This document shows positions 1-7,425 of a stretch of DNA of 25,321 nucleotides, in pieces; within the stretch, counting starts at the first letter, position 1; each line of letters begins with the position of its first letter. This stretch comes from Aigarchaeota archaeon. Lineage in GTDB: Archaea; Thermoproteota; Nitrososphaeria_A; Caldarchaeales; Wolframiiraptoraceae. The translations under genes and the position numbers were made by a program. The DNA is taken from positions 1 through 25,321 of the forward strand of contig JANXDQ010000010.1 of assembly GCA_025059415.1 (NCBI GenBank), read 5' to 3'. The notes below the pieces were generated by a model. The model was given only the letters and a program-made list of their open reading frames with translations. It had not been told where the DNA came from and searched no databases.

Positions 1-502
1 ACCCGAGAAACCTCCTCTGAGTCAAGAGGAGCATCGCCGTGAAGATTAGGACGGCCACTGAGACTCCGAGGAAGATCGCGGCTGTGAGCTGGTCGACGAG
101 GTTCCACAGGTAGAGCGCGATGGATCCGGAAACCGGGATGAGCTGGATCATCAACGCGACCGCGGCCAGGTTCCCACTCCTCCACCTGCGGGCGAGCCAT
201 CCTAGGAGGTAGAATGCGGAGAAGTTCGCCGGAACCCCGACCGCCAGGCTTAGGAGCGGGTTTCCGTGAATGAGCACATCGCTTATGAATATGCCAACGG
301 CGGCGCCGACTCCGCCGATTCTCGGCGAGAATAACGTGGAGAAGACCGCGGGTATTATTACTGCCGGCCAGAACCTGACGGTCCCGAAGACCGGAGCGAA
401 CACACCCAGATATGTGAGGTATCCGAAGGCGGCGTATAGGGCGGCATTAACCGCTATCAGGGCGGCCTCGAGGCCCGGCCTGATATTTTTCCTGTCCAGC
501 AT
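1..502 (-). CDS. ECF-type transporter S component-like membrane protein (C-terminus beyond left edge)
   Basis: Reading leftward from an ATG at 502, the frame stays open to the window edge (about 167 residues seen). The product is very hydrophobic, with about five predicted membrane segments and short charged loops (for example ARRWRSGN). The pattern, with a Gly/Ala-rich segment followed by FISDVLIHGNP, resembles the substrate-binding S components of energy-coupling-factor vitamin or metabolite importers. The substrate cannot be told. The start is supported by a GGGAGGG stretch about 11 nt upstream, and a TATA-like ACTTATCTAAG near 573-583 would give a leader of roughly 45-50 nt. No ATPase or T component is visible, so it may share one encoded elsewhere. 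Another small membrane protein family is possible. The reading frame is secure; the family is tentative. Confidence 0.75.
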   Translation of the reverse strand, partial: MLDRKNIRPGLEAALIAVNAALYAAFGYLTYLGVFAPVFGTVRFWPAVIIPAVFSTLFSPRIGGVGAAVGIFISDVLIHGNPLLSLAVGVPANFSAFYLLGWLARRWRSGNLAAVALMIQLIPVSGSIALYLWNLVDQLTAAIFLGVSVAVLIFTAMLLLTQRRFLG

Positions 503-597
503 CCCACAAGCTCCCTCCCACAACGCCGTATCCAGAGCCCGATCGAGCTCGCCCCCTCCAGCTGGGCCGCTTAGATAAGTATTGCATCTTGGAAATC

Positions 598-604
598 AAT
601 ATTA
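598..604 (+). promoter_or_regulatory. TATA box of the AbrB-PhoU gene
   Basis: AATATTA lies about 28 nt before the ATG at 629, in an AT-rich patch inside otherwise GC-rich DNA. The spacing predicts transcription starting at the start codon, that is, a leaderless mRNA. Confidence 0.5.
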
Positions 605-628
605 GTCATTATCAACATTGGGTATGGG

Positions 629-1585
629 ATGACGCGCGAGGTCAGGGGCCGGATCCTGCGGAGCATCATGAGGAGCGGGGGGTCCCTGGTGATCAGCCTG
701 CCGAAGAACTGGGTCGAGGCGGTTGGGCTCGGAGAAGGCGACTACGTCGAGATCAGGATCGCCGGAAGCTCCATAGTGATCTCGCCGAGGATAACCGAGG
801 AGCCTCAAAGCATCAGCATAAAACATGATGGGGGCATGGAGACCACGATAAACAAGGTGATCGCCGGATACCTCCTAGGATACGACTTGATAGAGGTCGC
901 CGTTCCGAGGGCGCTCAAGGATGATCTTGAGAGGGAGCTGCTCTCGGTGAAGGATAGGTTGATGGGCCTCGAGGTCGTGGAGGAGGGCGAGGGGAGGATA
1001 ACTTTGAAGGTGATGATGGATCCGCTGGAGTTTAAGCCCATGGAGATACTCCGGAGGATGTGGAAGCTCTCCGACGAGATGCTCGAAGACTCATTAAACT
1101 CCATCATGAGCCGCGACCTCAAGTCCTCGAAACTCCTGGAGATGAGGGAGGAGGACATGGACAGGCTATACTTCTACATGGTCAGGATCCTCAGGAAGAG
1201 CGCCATAAACCCGGCGCTCGGAGCGGCCCTAGAGCTCTCGAGCCTGGAGCTCCTAGACTACAGGCTCGCCGCATACTTCCTAGAGAACATCGCGGATAGA
1301 GCACATGAACTCATGGGATTCATAGACGTAGCCCAGGGGAAGCTCCAGGCAAATGTGAAGAGGATAGCAGAGATCCTGCTCGAGAACAACCGCCACTCGA
1401 TGGACGCCTTCCTCAACAACAACCTAGACGCCCTCTCGCCCATGAAGAAGAACTTGGAGGAGTTGACGAAGCTGCTCACCATCCCGAACCTAAGCTATTC
1501 ACAGCTCAGGCTCAGGGACATATTCCTCGGCATAGCGGAGATGCAGCACGACGTAGCGAACCTAATCCAACTAAAATTGATCTAG
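629..1585 (+). CDS. AbrB-PhoU phosphate-uptake regulator-like protein
   Basis: 318 residues. Residues 1-50 form a SpoVT/AbrB swapped-hairpin DNA-binding domain (GGSLVISLPKNWVEAVGLGEGDYVEI). About residues 100-318 are two long-helix repeats of the PhoU type, with DMDRLYFYMVRIL and ENIADRAHELMGFI typical of PhoU three-helix units. Archaeal proteins with this architecture are usually annotated as phosphate uptake regulators and act in the cytoplasm. The sequence itself shows only DNA-binding plus PhoU domains. No Pst transporter gene is visible nearby, so the link to phosphate rests on family knowledge. The ATG at 629 is preferred because a TATA-like box sits about 26 nt upstream; the ATG at 624 is out of frame. 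It is divergent from the membrane protein to its left. Confidence 0.88.
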   Translation: MTREVRGRILRSIMRSGGSLVISLPKNWVEAVGLGEGDYVEIRIAGSSIVISPRITEEPQSISIKHDGGMETTINKVIAGYLLGYDLIEVAVPRALKDDLERELLSVKDRLMGLEVVEEGEGRITLKVMMDPLEFKPMEILRRMWKLSDEMLEDSLNSIMSRDLKSSKLLEMREEDMDRLYFYMVRILRKSAINPALGAALELSSLELLDYRLAAYFLENIADRAHELMGFIDVAQGKLQANVKRIAEILLENNRHSMDAFLNNNLDALSPMKKNLEELTKLLTIPNLSYSQLRLRDIFLGIAEMQHDVANLIQLKLI

Positions 1586-1604
1586 CCGACGAATCGCGGC
1601 GGCA

Positions 1605-2690
1605 TTAATCCGCTTTCCCAGGGTACCTGCCTAGGGCCTTCCCCAGCTCCTCCAGCTCCCTCTTAATCGCCTCCTCATGAAACTCCATGAACCACTCATG
1701 GCCCTTCGATATCATCCACAACCTCTCAATCAGCTTGAGGCTATTCCTGAGATGGCCCTCGATCCCACCCGGCTCATAGCCGTATCCCGTGTAGACGATG
1801 GATTGCCTCGCAGACCAGTCGCCAGGCTGATCGGCTCCAGGTATGAATTCCAGGAGATACCTCTCGAGTGTGCTATGATCCACGATCCCGCCGAGTAGCC
1901 TCAATTCACCCTTCTCCGCGTAATAGCTCTCATCCGGGCCGTAGAGGGGCATGTCGTACATGTTGTGGCAGAGAGCGGTCAAGTCGCCGATCGCGAAGAA
2001 GTAGACCTTCCTGAATCCCACATCTTTCGCGGCCCCGTAAATCGTTTCGAGGCCCGGCTTCGAGATGAAGCCGTAGACGATCAGCTCCTCGAGGGCCGAG
2101 TTCCTCTCCTCGGCGACTTCCGCTATCCTCCTCAAAGAGGCCTCGCCGGTCCTCCCACTAGCCTCGGTATCAGGCTTCAAGACCAGCAATACCTCCCTCC
2201 TCGGGAGGTTCGAGAAATCGTCGTAGACTATCTCGATGGCCTTGGCCTCCGACTCGTGATCGCGATATGACGGCACCACGTATCTAGGCCTAACCCAGAC
2301 CTCCCTGAATCCGACACCCAGTTCTCGGAGCGCCTCGTGGAGCCTATACCCCGGAGCGGCCCTCAGGACGTGCTCATAGACCACGGCCCCCCCACCATAT
2401 TCCCTGAGGGGCGTCAATTCGGTGATCGCCCTCGCCGCATCCCTCGCCGCCTCGAGACAAAGCCCAGCCAATTCCTCGCCGACGATGTGCGGGTGACACG
2501 CGATGTCCTTCCCAGCCAAGCTGTCGACTATGTAGACCTCGCAGTCGCTTGGGAAGCCGCGGACCCTGAAGACGCGCGTCCCCCTGGCCAGGCCGGAGAC
2601 CTCGACCGGCTCCGTGAGATCCGCCTCGACGCCGAAGAGCTCGACGATCCTGTCAAGGGCCTCCCCGAATCCCACCAAAGAGCCCGCCAA
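1605..2690 (-). CDS. Phosphoribosyltransferase-like protein of unknown function
   Basis: 361 residues from a TTG at 2690; TTG at 2678 or GTG at 2675 are equally possible, since a TATA-like TTTTTATTA near 2703-2711 would place the transcript start at about 2681. I do not recognise a named family. The middle contains REVLLVLKPDTEASGRTGEA, a beta-strand followed by an acidic and Thr/Gly-rich loop reminiscent of the PRPP-binding loop of type I phosphoribosyltransferases, then ELIVYGFISKPGLETI, which fits the next strand. The N-terminal third and the C-terminal WMISKGHEWFMEFHEEAIKREL helix match nothing I know. Cys and His residues (DIACHPH, TALCHNMYDMP) might bind metal. It lies 43 nt downstream of the divergent primase on the same strand, so co-transcription is likely. 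The coding call is strong; the fold is an inference. Confidence 0.8.
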   Translation of the reverse strand: MAGSLVGFGEALDRIVELFGVEADLTEPVEVSGLARGTRVFRVRGFPSDCEVYIVDSLAGKDIACHPHIVGEELAGLCLEAARDAARAITELTPLREYGGGAVVYEHVLRAAPGYRLHEALRELGVGFREVWVRPRYVVPSYRDHESEAKAIEIVYDDFSNLPRREVLLVLKPDTEASGRTGEASLRRIAEVAEERNSALEELIVYGFISKPGLETIYGAAKDVGFRKVYFFAIGDLTALCHNMYDMPLYGPDESYYAEKGELRLLGGIVDHSTLERYLLEFIPGADQPGDWSARQSIVYTGYGYEPGGIEGHLRNSLKLIERLWMISKGHEWFMEFHEEAIKRELEELGKALGRYPGKAD

Positions 2691-2733
2691 GGACTTTCGC
2701 CCAGCCGCCTAATAAAAATCCCTGCGGGAAGCC

Positions 2734-4092
2734 CTACTTGGAATCGGCGGATGATACCCCGGGATCACCGCCCCGCTCGAGGAATTCCAGGAGCTTGCGG
2801 GGGTCATCCCTGACCGGGAGGTAGATATTTTCATAGAACTCCCTCTGGCTCTCCAAGACTTCTCGCGGGAAGTTCCTCAGATATTTGAGGGCCGCGCGCC
2901 AGTATTTCTCAAATTCGCCCCCAAACCTCGCAGCCACCTGTCTATCGAAGTCCACGGGCCTCTGGGCCTGCCCACCTATCGAGAACCACCCCCTCGGAGA
3001 CCTAAAAGCCACCTCGCCGCCGACCCTCTCCTCAACTTCCTCGGCTCGCCCGGCCGATGCGGCTCCCCGACCCCCAGAACCCCCGACGGCGACCCCGCGC
3101 CTCTTGGCCCAGGCATAGAAGATCGCCCTATTCAGGCCGAAGGATTTTGCGGAATTTAAGTCGCCCCTCAGGACGTAGTACCTCGCGGCCTGGAGTAGGG
3201 CCATGACCTGGAACCTCCCGATAGACCTGGCGGGGCGAGTTCTGGTAGCTACCTTCTCTCCACCCCCGAGGGAAACCCTCGTCCTCTCCGCGCCACTAAC
3301 CTCCCCGAGCGCTCTTAACGCGAGCTCATCCGCCTCGCCCTCCCTATACCCGACCCAGTTCCTCCAGTACCTGAAATCGTCGACACGGGCCCAGGAGATC
3401 TCGAAATCATCCAGCTCGTCGGGGTTTATGGTTATGGCCACTAAGTCGAGTTCCCGGTGTAGGCTCAGAGGCGCGGTGAAGACCCTCTGGACATCCATCA
3501 AATTCTCGACCTTCAGCCTCCTCTCGGGGTCCCTAGACCTGGCACAGACCTCGAGGAGCCTACTCCTCGCATTCCTCAGGACGTATTCGACTATCGAGTA
3601 GGATACCCTGAGGGGCCCCCTCCTCCAGACCTCGCCGCCGACCGCTTTCTCGTGCAGGTGGATGTGGATGCCCCTGCCGGACCAGATGAGGTATAGCGAG
3701 TCCTCGACGCCGTTTCCCCTGAGCTCGTCGACTATGATGGCGGCGGCCTCCTTGACCAAGTCGACCTCGTCGAGGGATCCATCGACATCCCAGCTCGGAG
3801 TAGCGTATATGACGTTATCCTCCCTGCCGAGCAACTCCCTAGACGATAGATCCCGGTATATGTTGGCTGAGCCGTAGATCGTCCTGGGGGCCATCGACCC
3901 GAACCTGTTCAGGATCCTCTTCAGGTCGCTGGGCTCAGAGATCTTGAGCGGCACACCTCCATCCCAGTACCTGTGGAAGATCCTCCTCCCGGCCCTCGAG
4001 AGACACTCGACCGCTACCCACCTACCCCTACAGAACTTCGCGATCTCGGCTCCCACATCCTCCCTGAGATAATGCCTGAAAACCTTCTCCAT
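2734..4092 (-). CDS. Archaeo-eukaryotic primase superfamily protein (PriS-like, divergent, extended)
   Basis: 452 residues from ATG 4092 (455 from TTG 4101). ATG 4092 is preferred because a TATA-like GATTAAAGG (4118-4126) lies about 30 nt upstream. The catalytic core resembles the small subunit of archaeal and eukaryotic primase. A DxD pair in PSWDVDGS (D102, D104) is motif I, SGRGIHIHLH (138-147) is motif II, and MDVQRVFTAPLSLHREL (199-215) resembles the motif III region with the downstream SLH element. The N-terminal FRHYLRED and GRWVAVE fit the start of PriS. It is longer than usual PriS (about 330-350 aa). The roughly 190-residue C-terminal part contains ALLQAARYYVLRGDL and FGLNRAIFYAWAKRRG, a Gly/Ala/Glu-rich linker and a helical tail. 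I see no zinc-knuckle Cys cluster. It could be the replicative PriS or a second, repair-type primase-polymerase. PriL is encoded about 17 kb away. Confidence 0.85.
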   Translation of the reverse strand: MEKVFRHYLREDVGAEIAKFCRGRWVAVECLSRAGRRIFHRYWDGGVPLKISEPSDLKRILNRFGSMAPRTIYGSANIYRDLSSRELLGREDNVIYATPSWDVDGSLDEVDLVKEAAAIIVDELRGNGVEDSLYLIWSGRGIHIHLHEKAVGGEVWRRGPLRVSYSIVEYVLRNARSRLLEVCARSRDPERRLKVENLMDVQRVFTAPLSLHRELDLVAITINPDELDDFEISWARVDDFRYWRNWVGYREGEADELALRALGEVSGAERTRVSLGGGEKVATRTRPARSIGRFQVMALLQAARYYVLRGDLNSAKSFGLNRAIFYAWAKRRGVAVGGSGGRGAASAGRAEEVEERVGGEVAFRSPRGWFSIGGQAQRPVDFDRQVAARFGGEFEKYWRAALKYLRNFPREVLESQREFYENIYLPVRDDPRKLLEFLERGGDPGVSSADSK

Positions 4093-4117
4093 TACCCCCA
4101 AGGACGTGGCCCGGCGA

Positions 4118-4126
4118 CCTTTAATC
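4118..4126 (-). promoter_or_regulatory. TATA box of the primase-like gene
   Basis: On the minus strand GATTAAAGG lies about 30 nt before ATG 4092, so the mRNA would begin a few bases before that codon and after the alternative TTG at 4101. Confidence 0.45.
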
Positions 4127-4192
4127 CGTGACGCCGGCCCGAACGGCGGATCCTACCCCAGGGCCTCCTGCATAATACCCGGGAAAAGGGCT

Positions 4193-5365
4193 CTAGATGC
4201 TGGAGAGGGCGCGGTCCAGATCCTCCTTCAAGTCCTCCACGTCCTCGAGGCCCAGGGAGAGCCTGAGGAGGCCCTCCGTTATCCCGAGCTCCCCCAATAA
4301 TTCCCGCGGCATGCTCTTCGCCGCGCTCCAGATCGGGTACGTGATGAGCGTCTCGGTTCCCCCGAGGCTGGGAGAGGGCTTGATTATCCTGACCTCGGAG
4401 AGGAGTTTCAGGGCCTCCTTCTGATCGCCCCTCACCTCGAAGCTCAGGACGCCTCCATAAAGCCTCTCCTTGAAGATCCTGTCCGCCCTGGACTTATAGG
4501 GGCTATCCGGCAGCCCGGGGTAATAGACCGCCCTCACCTTCGGGTGGTCGCTGAGGAACTCGGCGATCGCGAGGGCGTTCCTGGACTGGGCCTCGAACCT
4601 CGGCTTCAAAGTGCTTATCCCCCTGATGATCAGGAAGGCGTCGAAGGGCGAGATAATGGTCCCAAGCTTCCTCCTCCACTCCCAGAGCTCGCCCAAATCA
4701 TCACCATCCCCCACCACTATCACGCCGCCGACCACGTCATTGTGGCCAGATAGGTACTTCGTCATGCTGTGCAGCGCCACCCAGGCGCCGTCTTCCAGGG
4801 GATTATAGAGTATAGGGGTCGCGAATGTGTTGTCGACGATGAGGGGTATCCCGAGCTCGGAGCACCTCCTCGCCAATTCCTTGGCGTCCACGACCCTGAC
4901 CATGGGATTCGTAATCGTCTCGATTAGGGCGAGCGAGACGCCGCTCTCGAGCTTCTCCAGGAACTCCTCGGTATCGGATCTCGCGAGGACGCACTCGACC
5001 CCGAACTTGGATAGGTCCTGGGCGAGCTGCTGAGTCGTCCCATAACACTCCTTCGGGACGAGGATCCTGTCGCCGGGCTTCAGCCTCGAGATGTAGGCGG
5101 TTGAGATCGCCGCCATCCCGCTGTTGAAGGCCAGGGAGTCGACGCCCTTCTCGAGCTTCGCCACCAACTTCTCCAGGGCCCTGGCGGTCAAGTTCTCCTC
5201 GCGGCTGTACTTGAGCTCCATCCCCCGATCGCTGGTCTTCGGCCTCCCACTCCTCCTGTCTGGGTGCTCGTAGACCGCCGTCGGGTATATCGGGACCTTA
5301 AAGACCCCCCTTTCCTCATCGTAGTAGCCGTGGCCGTGTACTGCGTCTGTGGAGATCTTCGGCAT
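4193..5365 (-). CDS. Cystathionine gamma-synthase / gamma-lyase family PLP enzyme
   Basis: 390 residues from ATG 5365 (396 from TTG 5383). This is a Cys/Met-metabolism PLP enzyme of fold type I. The PLP lysine is in LHSMTKYLSGH (K203 from the ATG). The cofactor aspartate is in VDNTFATP, and KYSREENLT supplies the phosphate-binding Tyr/Arg of the neighbouring subunit. SFEVRGDQ and SLGGTETLITYP are typical C-terminal motifs. The family includes cystathionine gamma-synthase, cystathionine lyases and O-acylhomoserine sulfhydrylases, which cannot be separated by eye. ATG 5365 is preferred because a TATA element around 5398-5406 predicts a transcript start near 5375, downstream of TTG 5383. It is divergent from the XRE-CBS regulator, with a perfect palindrome between them, which suggests control by that regulator. 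Confidence 0.92.
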   Translation of the reverse strand: MPKISTDAVHGHGYYDEERGVFKVPIYPTAVYEHPDRRSGRPKTSDRGMELKYSREENLTARALEKLVAKLEKGVDSLAFNSGMAAISTAYISRLKPGDRILVPKECYGTTQQLAQDLSKFGVECVLARSDTEEFLEKLESGVSLALIETITNPMVRVVDAKELARRCSELGIPLIVDNTFATPILYNPLEDGAWVALHSMTKYLSGHNDVVGGVIVVGDGDDLGELWEWRRKLGTIISPFDAFLIIRGISTLKPRFEAQSRNALAIAEFLSDHPKVRAVYYPGLPDSPYKSRADRIFKERLYGGVLSFEVRGDQKEALKLLSEVRIIKPSPSLGGTETLITYPIWSAAKSMPRELLGELGITEGLLRLSLGLEDVEDLKEDLDRALSSI

Positions 5366-5397
5366 CGACTTGGGATCTTTCAACCTTTTTCATAAAC

Positions 5398-5406
5398 TTT
5401 TATAAT
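5398..5406. promoter_or_regulatory. TATA element between the PLP enzyme and the XRE-CBS regulator
   Basis: TTTTATAAT is centred about 26 nt before the regulator's ATG at 5429 and 37 nt before the enzyme's ATG at 5365. On the plus strand the spacing predicts a leaderless regulator mRNA. Read on the minus strand (ATTATAAAA), it could also drive the enzyme with a leader of about 10 nt. Confidence 0.6.
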
Positions 5407-5408
5407 TA

Positions 5409-5428
5409 GTTATTCCAATTGGAATAAC
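5409..5428. promoter_or_regulatory. Perfect 20-bp palindrome, probable operator of the XRE-CBS regulator
   Basis: GTTATTCCAATTGGAATAAC equals its own reverse complement over all 20 positions. It lies directly between the TATA element and the ATG at 5429, over the expected transcription start. A dimeric HTH protein bound here would block initiation of its own gene and lies just upstream of the divergent PLP-enzyme promoter. Assignment to the adjacent regulator is inferred from position. Confidence 0.75.
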
Positions 5429-6004
5429 ATGCCCCCGGTCTGGGACCTCAAATCCCTGGCGAGGATCCGGAGGAGGCTCGGGTTGACGCAGGCGGAGCTC
5501 GCGAGGCTCTCGGGGGTGAGCCAGTCCCTGATCTCGAAGATAGAGGGCGGCAAGATCGACCCCTCATACGAGGCCGTGAAGAGGATCTTCGATGCATTAG
5601 AGCTCGTGGAGGCTGAAAGGGGTCGAGGGCTGACCGCGGGCGACATCTGCACGAGGGAAGTGATCACGATCAATGTCTCAGACCAGCTCGGCAGGGCAAT
5701 AGACCTCATGAAGAGGCATGGGATCTCCCAGCTACCAGTCCTCGACCGCGGACGAGTCATAGGAACGATCTCCGAGTCAACTATAGTGAGGAAGCTGGAG
5801 AAGATCCGCTCCACCGAGATCAGGGTCGGGGAGATAATGGACGAGGCCCTGCCCACGATTCCCGAAACCGCCTCCCTCACGCTCCTGAGGGACTTGTTCC
5901 AGGAATACCCGGCGGTCCTGGTGCAGAAGAACGGCGAGGTGACGGGGATAGTTACAAGGGCAGACCTATTCAAGGTCCTAGACTCTAAGATTGAGGAGGT
6001 TTAG
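5429..6004 (+). CDS. XRE-family HTH regulator with a CBS domain pair
   Basis: 191 residues. Residues 6-60 are an XRE/Cro-type helix-turn-helix (RIRRRLGLTQAELARLSGVS, then SLISKIEGGKIDPSYEAVKRI). Residues 71-125 (GDICTREVITINVSDQLGRA) and 130-188 (VGEIMDEALPTIPETASLTL) are two CBS domains forming one Bateman module, which in other proteins binds adenosyl ligands such as AMP, ATP, SAM or MTA. This is a cytoplasmic ligand-responsive transcription factor. It is divergent from a cystathionine gamma-synthase family gene with a perfect palindrome over its own start. That suggests autoregulation and control of sulfur amino acid metabolism, possibly sensing SAM or a derivative (inference). Its 3' end overlaps the convergent eL13 gene by 20 nt. 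Confidence 0.9.
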   Translation: MPPVWDLKSLARIRRRLGLTQAELARLSGVSQSLISKIEGGKIDPSYEAVKRIFDALELVEAERGRGLTAGDICTREVITINVSDQLGRAIDLMKRHGISQLPVLDRGRVIGTISESTIVRKLEKIRSTEIRVGEIMDEALPTIPETASLTLLRDLFQEYPAVLVQKNGEVTGIVTRADLFKVLDSKIEEV

Positions 6005-6242
6005 GGAGAGCGGGGGACACATAGCCCCTAGACGTCTCTTGGAGAAGCTCCTTTAACGCTCTGACATTTTCTTCGTGGGCGCTCCGCCGCCTCGCGTCGA
6101 TCGGTAATCCGAGCCTTTTCGCGACTTCGATCATTATCCCCGCCCTCCTCAACTCATTCAAGCTAAAGCCCCTGCCAGCTCTCACGATCACCCTGCCATC
6201 CTTAAGCCTCCTCCTAACGATCGGCATGACTTGCGAGGCCAT
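5985..6242 (-). CDS. rpl13e: Large ribosomal subunit protein eL13 (L13e)
   Basis: 85 residues. It shows the eL13 core: P-I-V near the N-terminus, then GRGFSLNELRRAGI, AKRLGLPIDARRRSAHEENV and ALKELL. The GRGFSxxELxxAG and DxRRRS..EENV signatures are diagnostic. This protein is shared by eukaryotes and part of the archaea (mainly TACK lineages) and is absent from most Euryarchaeota, so it carries taxonomic weight. The length fits short archaeal versions, which lack the eukaryotic extensions. The start ATG at 6242 has a good Shine-Dalgarno (GGTGGAGG, about 7 nt upstream). It is convergent with the XRE-CBS gene, with a 20-nt overlap of 3' ends, and divergent from the Cys-rich protein. Confidence 0.92.
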   Translation of the reverse strand: MASQVMPIVRRRLKDGRVIVRAGRGFSLNELRRAGIMIEVAKRLGLPIDARRRSAHEENVRALKELLQETSRGYVSPALPKPPQS

Positions 6243-6282
6243 AGATATCCTCCACCCGAATTCGTGGATAACCCCGGATCAA

Positions 6283-6288
6283 TTTAAA
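6283..6288. promoter_or_regulatory. TTTAAA box shared by the divergent eL13 and Cys-rich protein genes
   Basis: TTTAAA is self-complementary and lies between two divergent genes, 41 nt from the eL13 ATG (6242) and 41 nt from the GTG at 6329. Transcripts starting about 26 nt away on each side would have 15-20 nt leaders, and each leader contains a Shine-Dalgarno sequence (GGTGGAGG and GGTGGAGGT). Confidence 0.5.
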
Positions 6289-6328
6289 CATCAAAAGGGA
6301 TTTCAATGCCCGGTGGAGGTCATTATGC

Positions 6329-6793
6329 GTGAAGAATTGGATCGTGGCGGCGACAATTGTTCTCGCCATAGGGCTACTATCCTTGATCTATCTCTCAACA
6401 TCAAAACCCCAGCCCACCGCCCCAGAACTGACCTACGAGGTAGGTGGATGCCTTGACCAAGTTATGGACGAAATCAGGAGGGGAGCGCCGATAGGGAGCG
6501 TCGTTGAGGTCGAGGTTGAAGAATCCTCCATAAAGCTACTACATCATCTGCGCTATGTGTGTTGCGCGGAAATCAGGGTGGAACTCGAGACGGTTGAGGA
6601 GGTCGATGATCAAATCTTGCTGCGGATACGTGAGAGGAATGCCGGGGAGATGTGTAGATGTATTTGCGACTACGAGGTCTCAATGAAGATCTCGGGGCTA
6701 AAACCCGGGACCTACAAGCTACAGGTAATCGGAGTCGAGTTCGAGGATATGCCGGTTGAGGTCCTCTGGGAGGGGCTGGTGAAAATGAGGTGA
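6329..6793 (+). CDS. Membrane-anchored Cys-rich extracytoplasmic protein, unknown function
   Basis: 154 residues from GTG 6329, chosen for the strong Shine-Dalgarno GGTGGAGGT ending 9 nt before it. Residues 4-23 are one hydrophobic N-terminal segment (a signal anchor or signal peptide). The rest is a soluble, probably beta-rich domain with six cysteines: C41, C78, C79, C109, C111 and C113 (YVCCAEIRV and GEMCRCICDYEV). ISGLKPGTYKLQVIGVEF looks like the closing strands of a small beta sandwich. I have the impression of similar archaeal secreted proteins with a CC...CxCxC pattern but cannot name a family. The cysteines may form disulfides or bind a metal. It probably acts at the outer face of the membrane. 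It is divergent from eL13. Confidence 0.8.
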   Translation: MKNWIVAATIVLAIGLLSLIYLSTSKPQPTAPELTYEVGGCLDQVMDEIRRGAPIGSVVEVEVEESSIKLLHHLRYVCCAEIRVELETVEEVDDQILLRIRERNAGEMCRCICDYEVSMKISGLKPGTYKLQVIGVEFEDMPVEVLWEGLVKMR

Positions 6794-6874
6794 GCTCACA
6801 GTTTAGCGAAGACAGATCGCTGACCATTGAATCTTTAGATATCCCGAGATTCCATGTGAATTATTGGATGTCGG

Positions 6875-7420
6875 ATGCGTCCTGAATTGATCGTGGTCAA
6901 GCCCATAGGATACGTCCACACCAGCTACGACGACGCCGAAGTGTCCCAGTCATGGCCCAGGGGCGTCAGCGGATACATAGAGATCCTGCCCGAGTATATC
7001 GATGGGATCAGCGGGCTCGAGGGCTTCTCCCACATACTAATCTTGGCCTGGATGCACAAGGTAAGCGAGGAAAAGAGGCGCGTATTAAGGGTCAGGTATA
7101 AGAGGCTCCTGCAGGCGGGGATAAGCCCTGAGGAACTCCCCGAGGTCGGCGTATTTGTATCGGACTCGCCGCATAGACCAAACCCGATCGCGATCACGAC
7201 GGCGAGGATAATAAAGATCGAGAAAAACATGATCTACGTCGATGGAATAGATCTCTACGATGGAACGCCCGTCCTCGACCTTAGGGCATACATGCCCCAC
7301 CACTCTCTAAGGGAATTCTCAATCCCCGATTGGTATCAACACTTACTCGAGAAATCGGGTGCGCGCCTAGAATGGCGGGATCCGCGGCGTGGAAAACTCC
7401 CGGATGATTGTGATGTTTAA
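6875..7420 (+). CDS. trmO: TrmO family tRNA m6t6A37 methyltransferase (TsaA-like)
   Basis: 181 residues. It matches the TrmO/TsaA (UPF0066) fold. PIGYVHTSY opens the domain, GLEGFSHILILAWMH is the first conserved block, DSPHRPNPIAITTARI (about 98-111) is the hallmark cofactor-site motif, and GIDLYDGTPVLDLRAYMP (about 124-141) is the second hallmark. Family members use S-adenosylmethionine to methylate the N6 position of t6A37 in some tRNAs; archaeal members are less studied. The C-terminus is short and lacks the extra domain of some bacterial versions. The start ATG at 6875 is the first in-frame ATG before the PIGYVHT motif; no clear Shine-Dalgarno is seen. A degraded copy of the YDGT..VLD region lies at 10527-10625. 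Confidence 0.9.
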   Translation: MRPELIVVKPIGYVHTSYDDAEVSQSWPRGVSGYIEILPEYIDGISGLEGFSHILILAWMHKVSEEKRRVLRVRYKRLLQAGISPEELPEVGVFVSDSPHRPNPIAITTARIIKIEKNMIYVDGIDLYDGTPVLDLRAYMPHHSLREFSIPDWYQHLLEKSGARLEWRDPRRGKLPDDCDV

Positions 7421-7425
7421 GTTAA
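7421..7425 (+). other. Convergent intergenic region 7421-7570 holding a possible microprotein gene
   Basis: The 150-nt gap between trmO (+) and larB (-) is AT-rich. It contains a T-rich stretch at 7432-7438 (possible trmO terminator) and, on the minus strand, a candidate leaderless small reading frame, listed separately. I see nothing else in it. Confidence 0.4.

Noticed and set aside
2337..2813. Open frame of 158 codons on the plus strand
   Set aside because: It is antisense to the phosphoribosyltransferase-like gene and primase end, Pro/Arg-rich, with no family resemblance.
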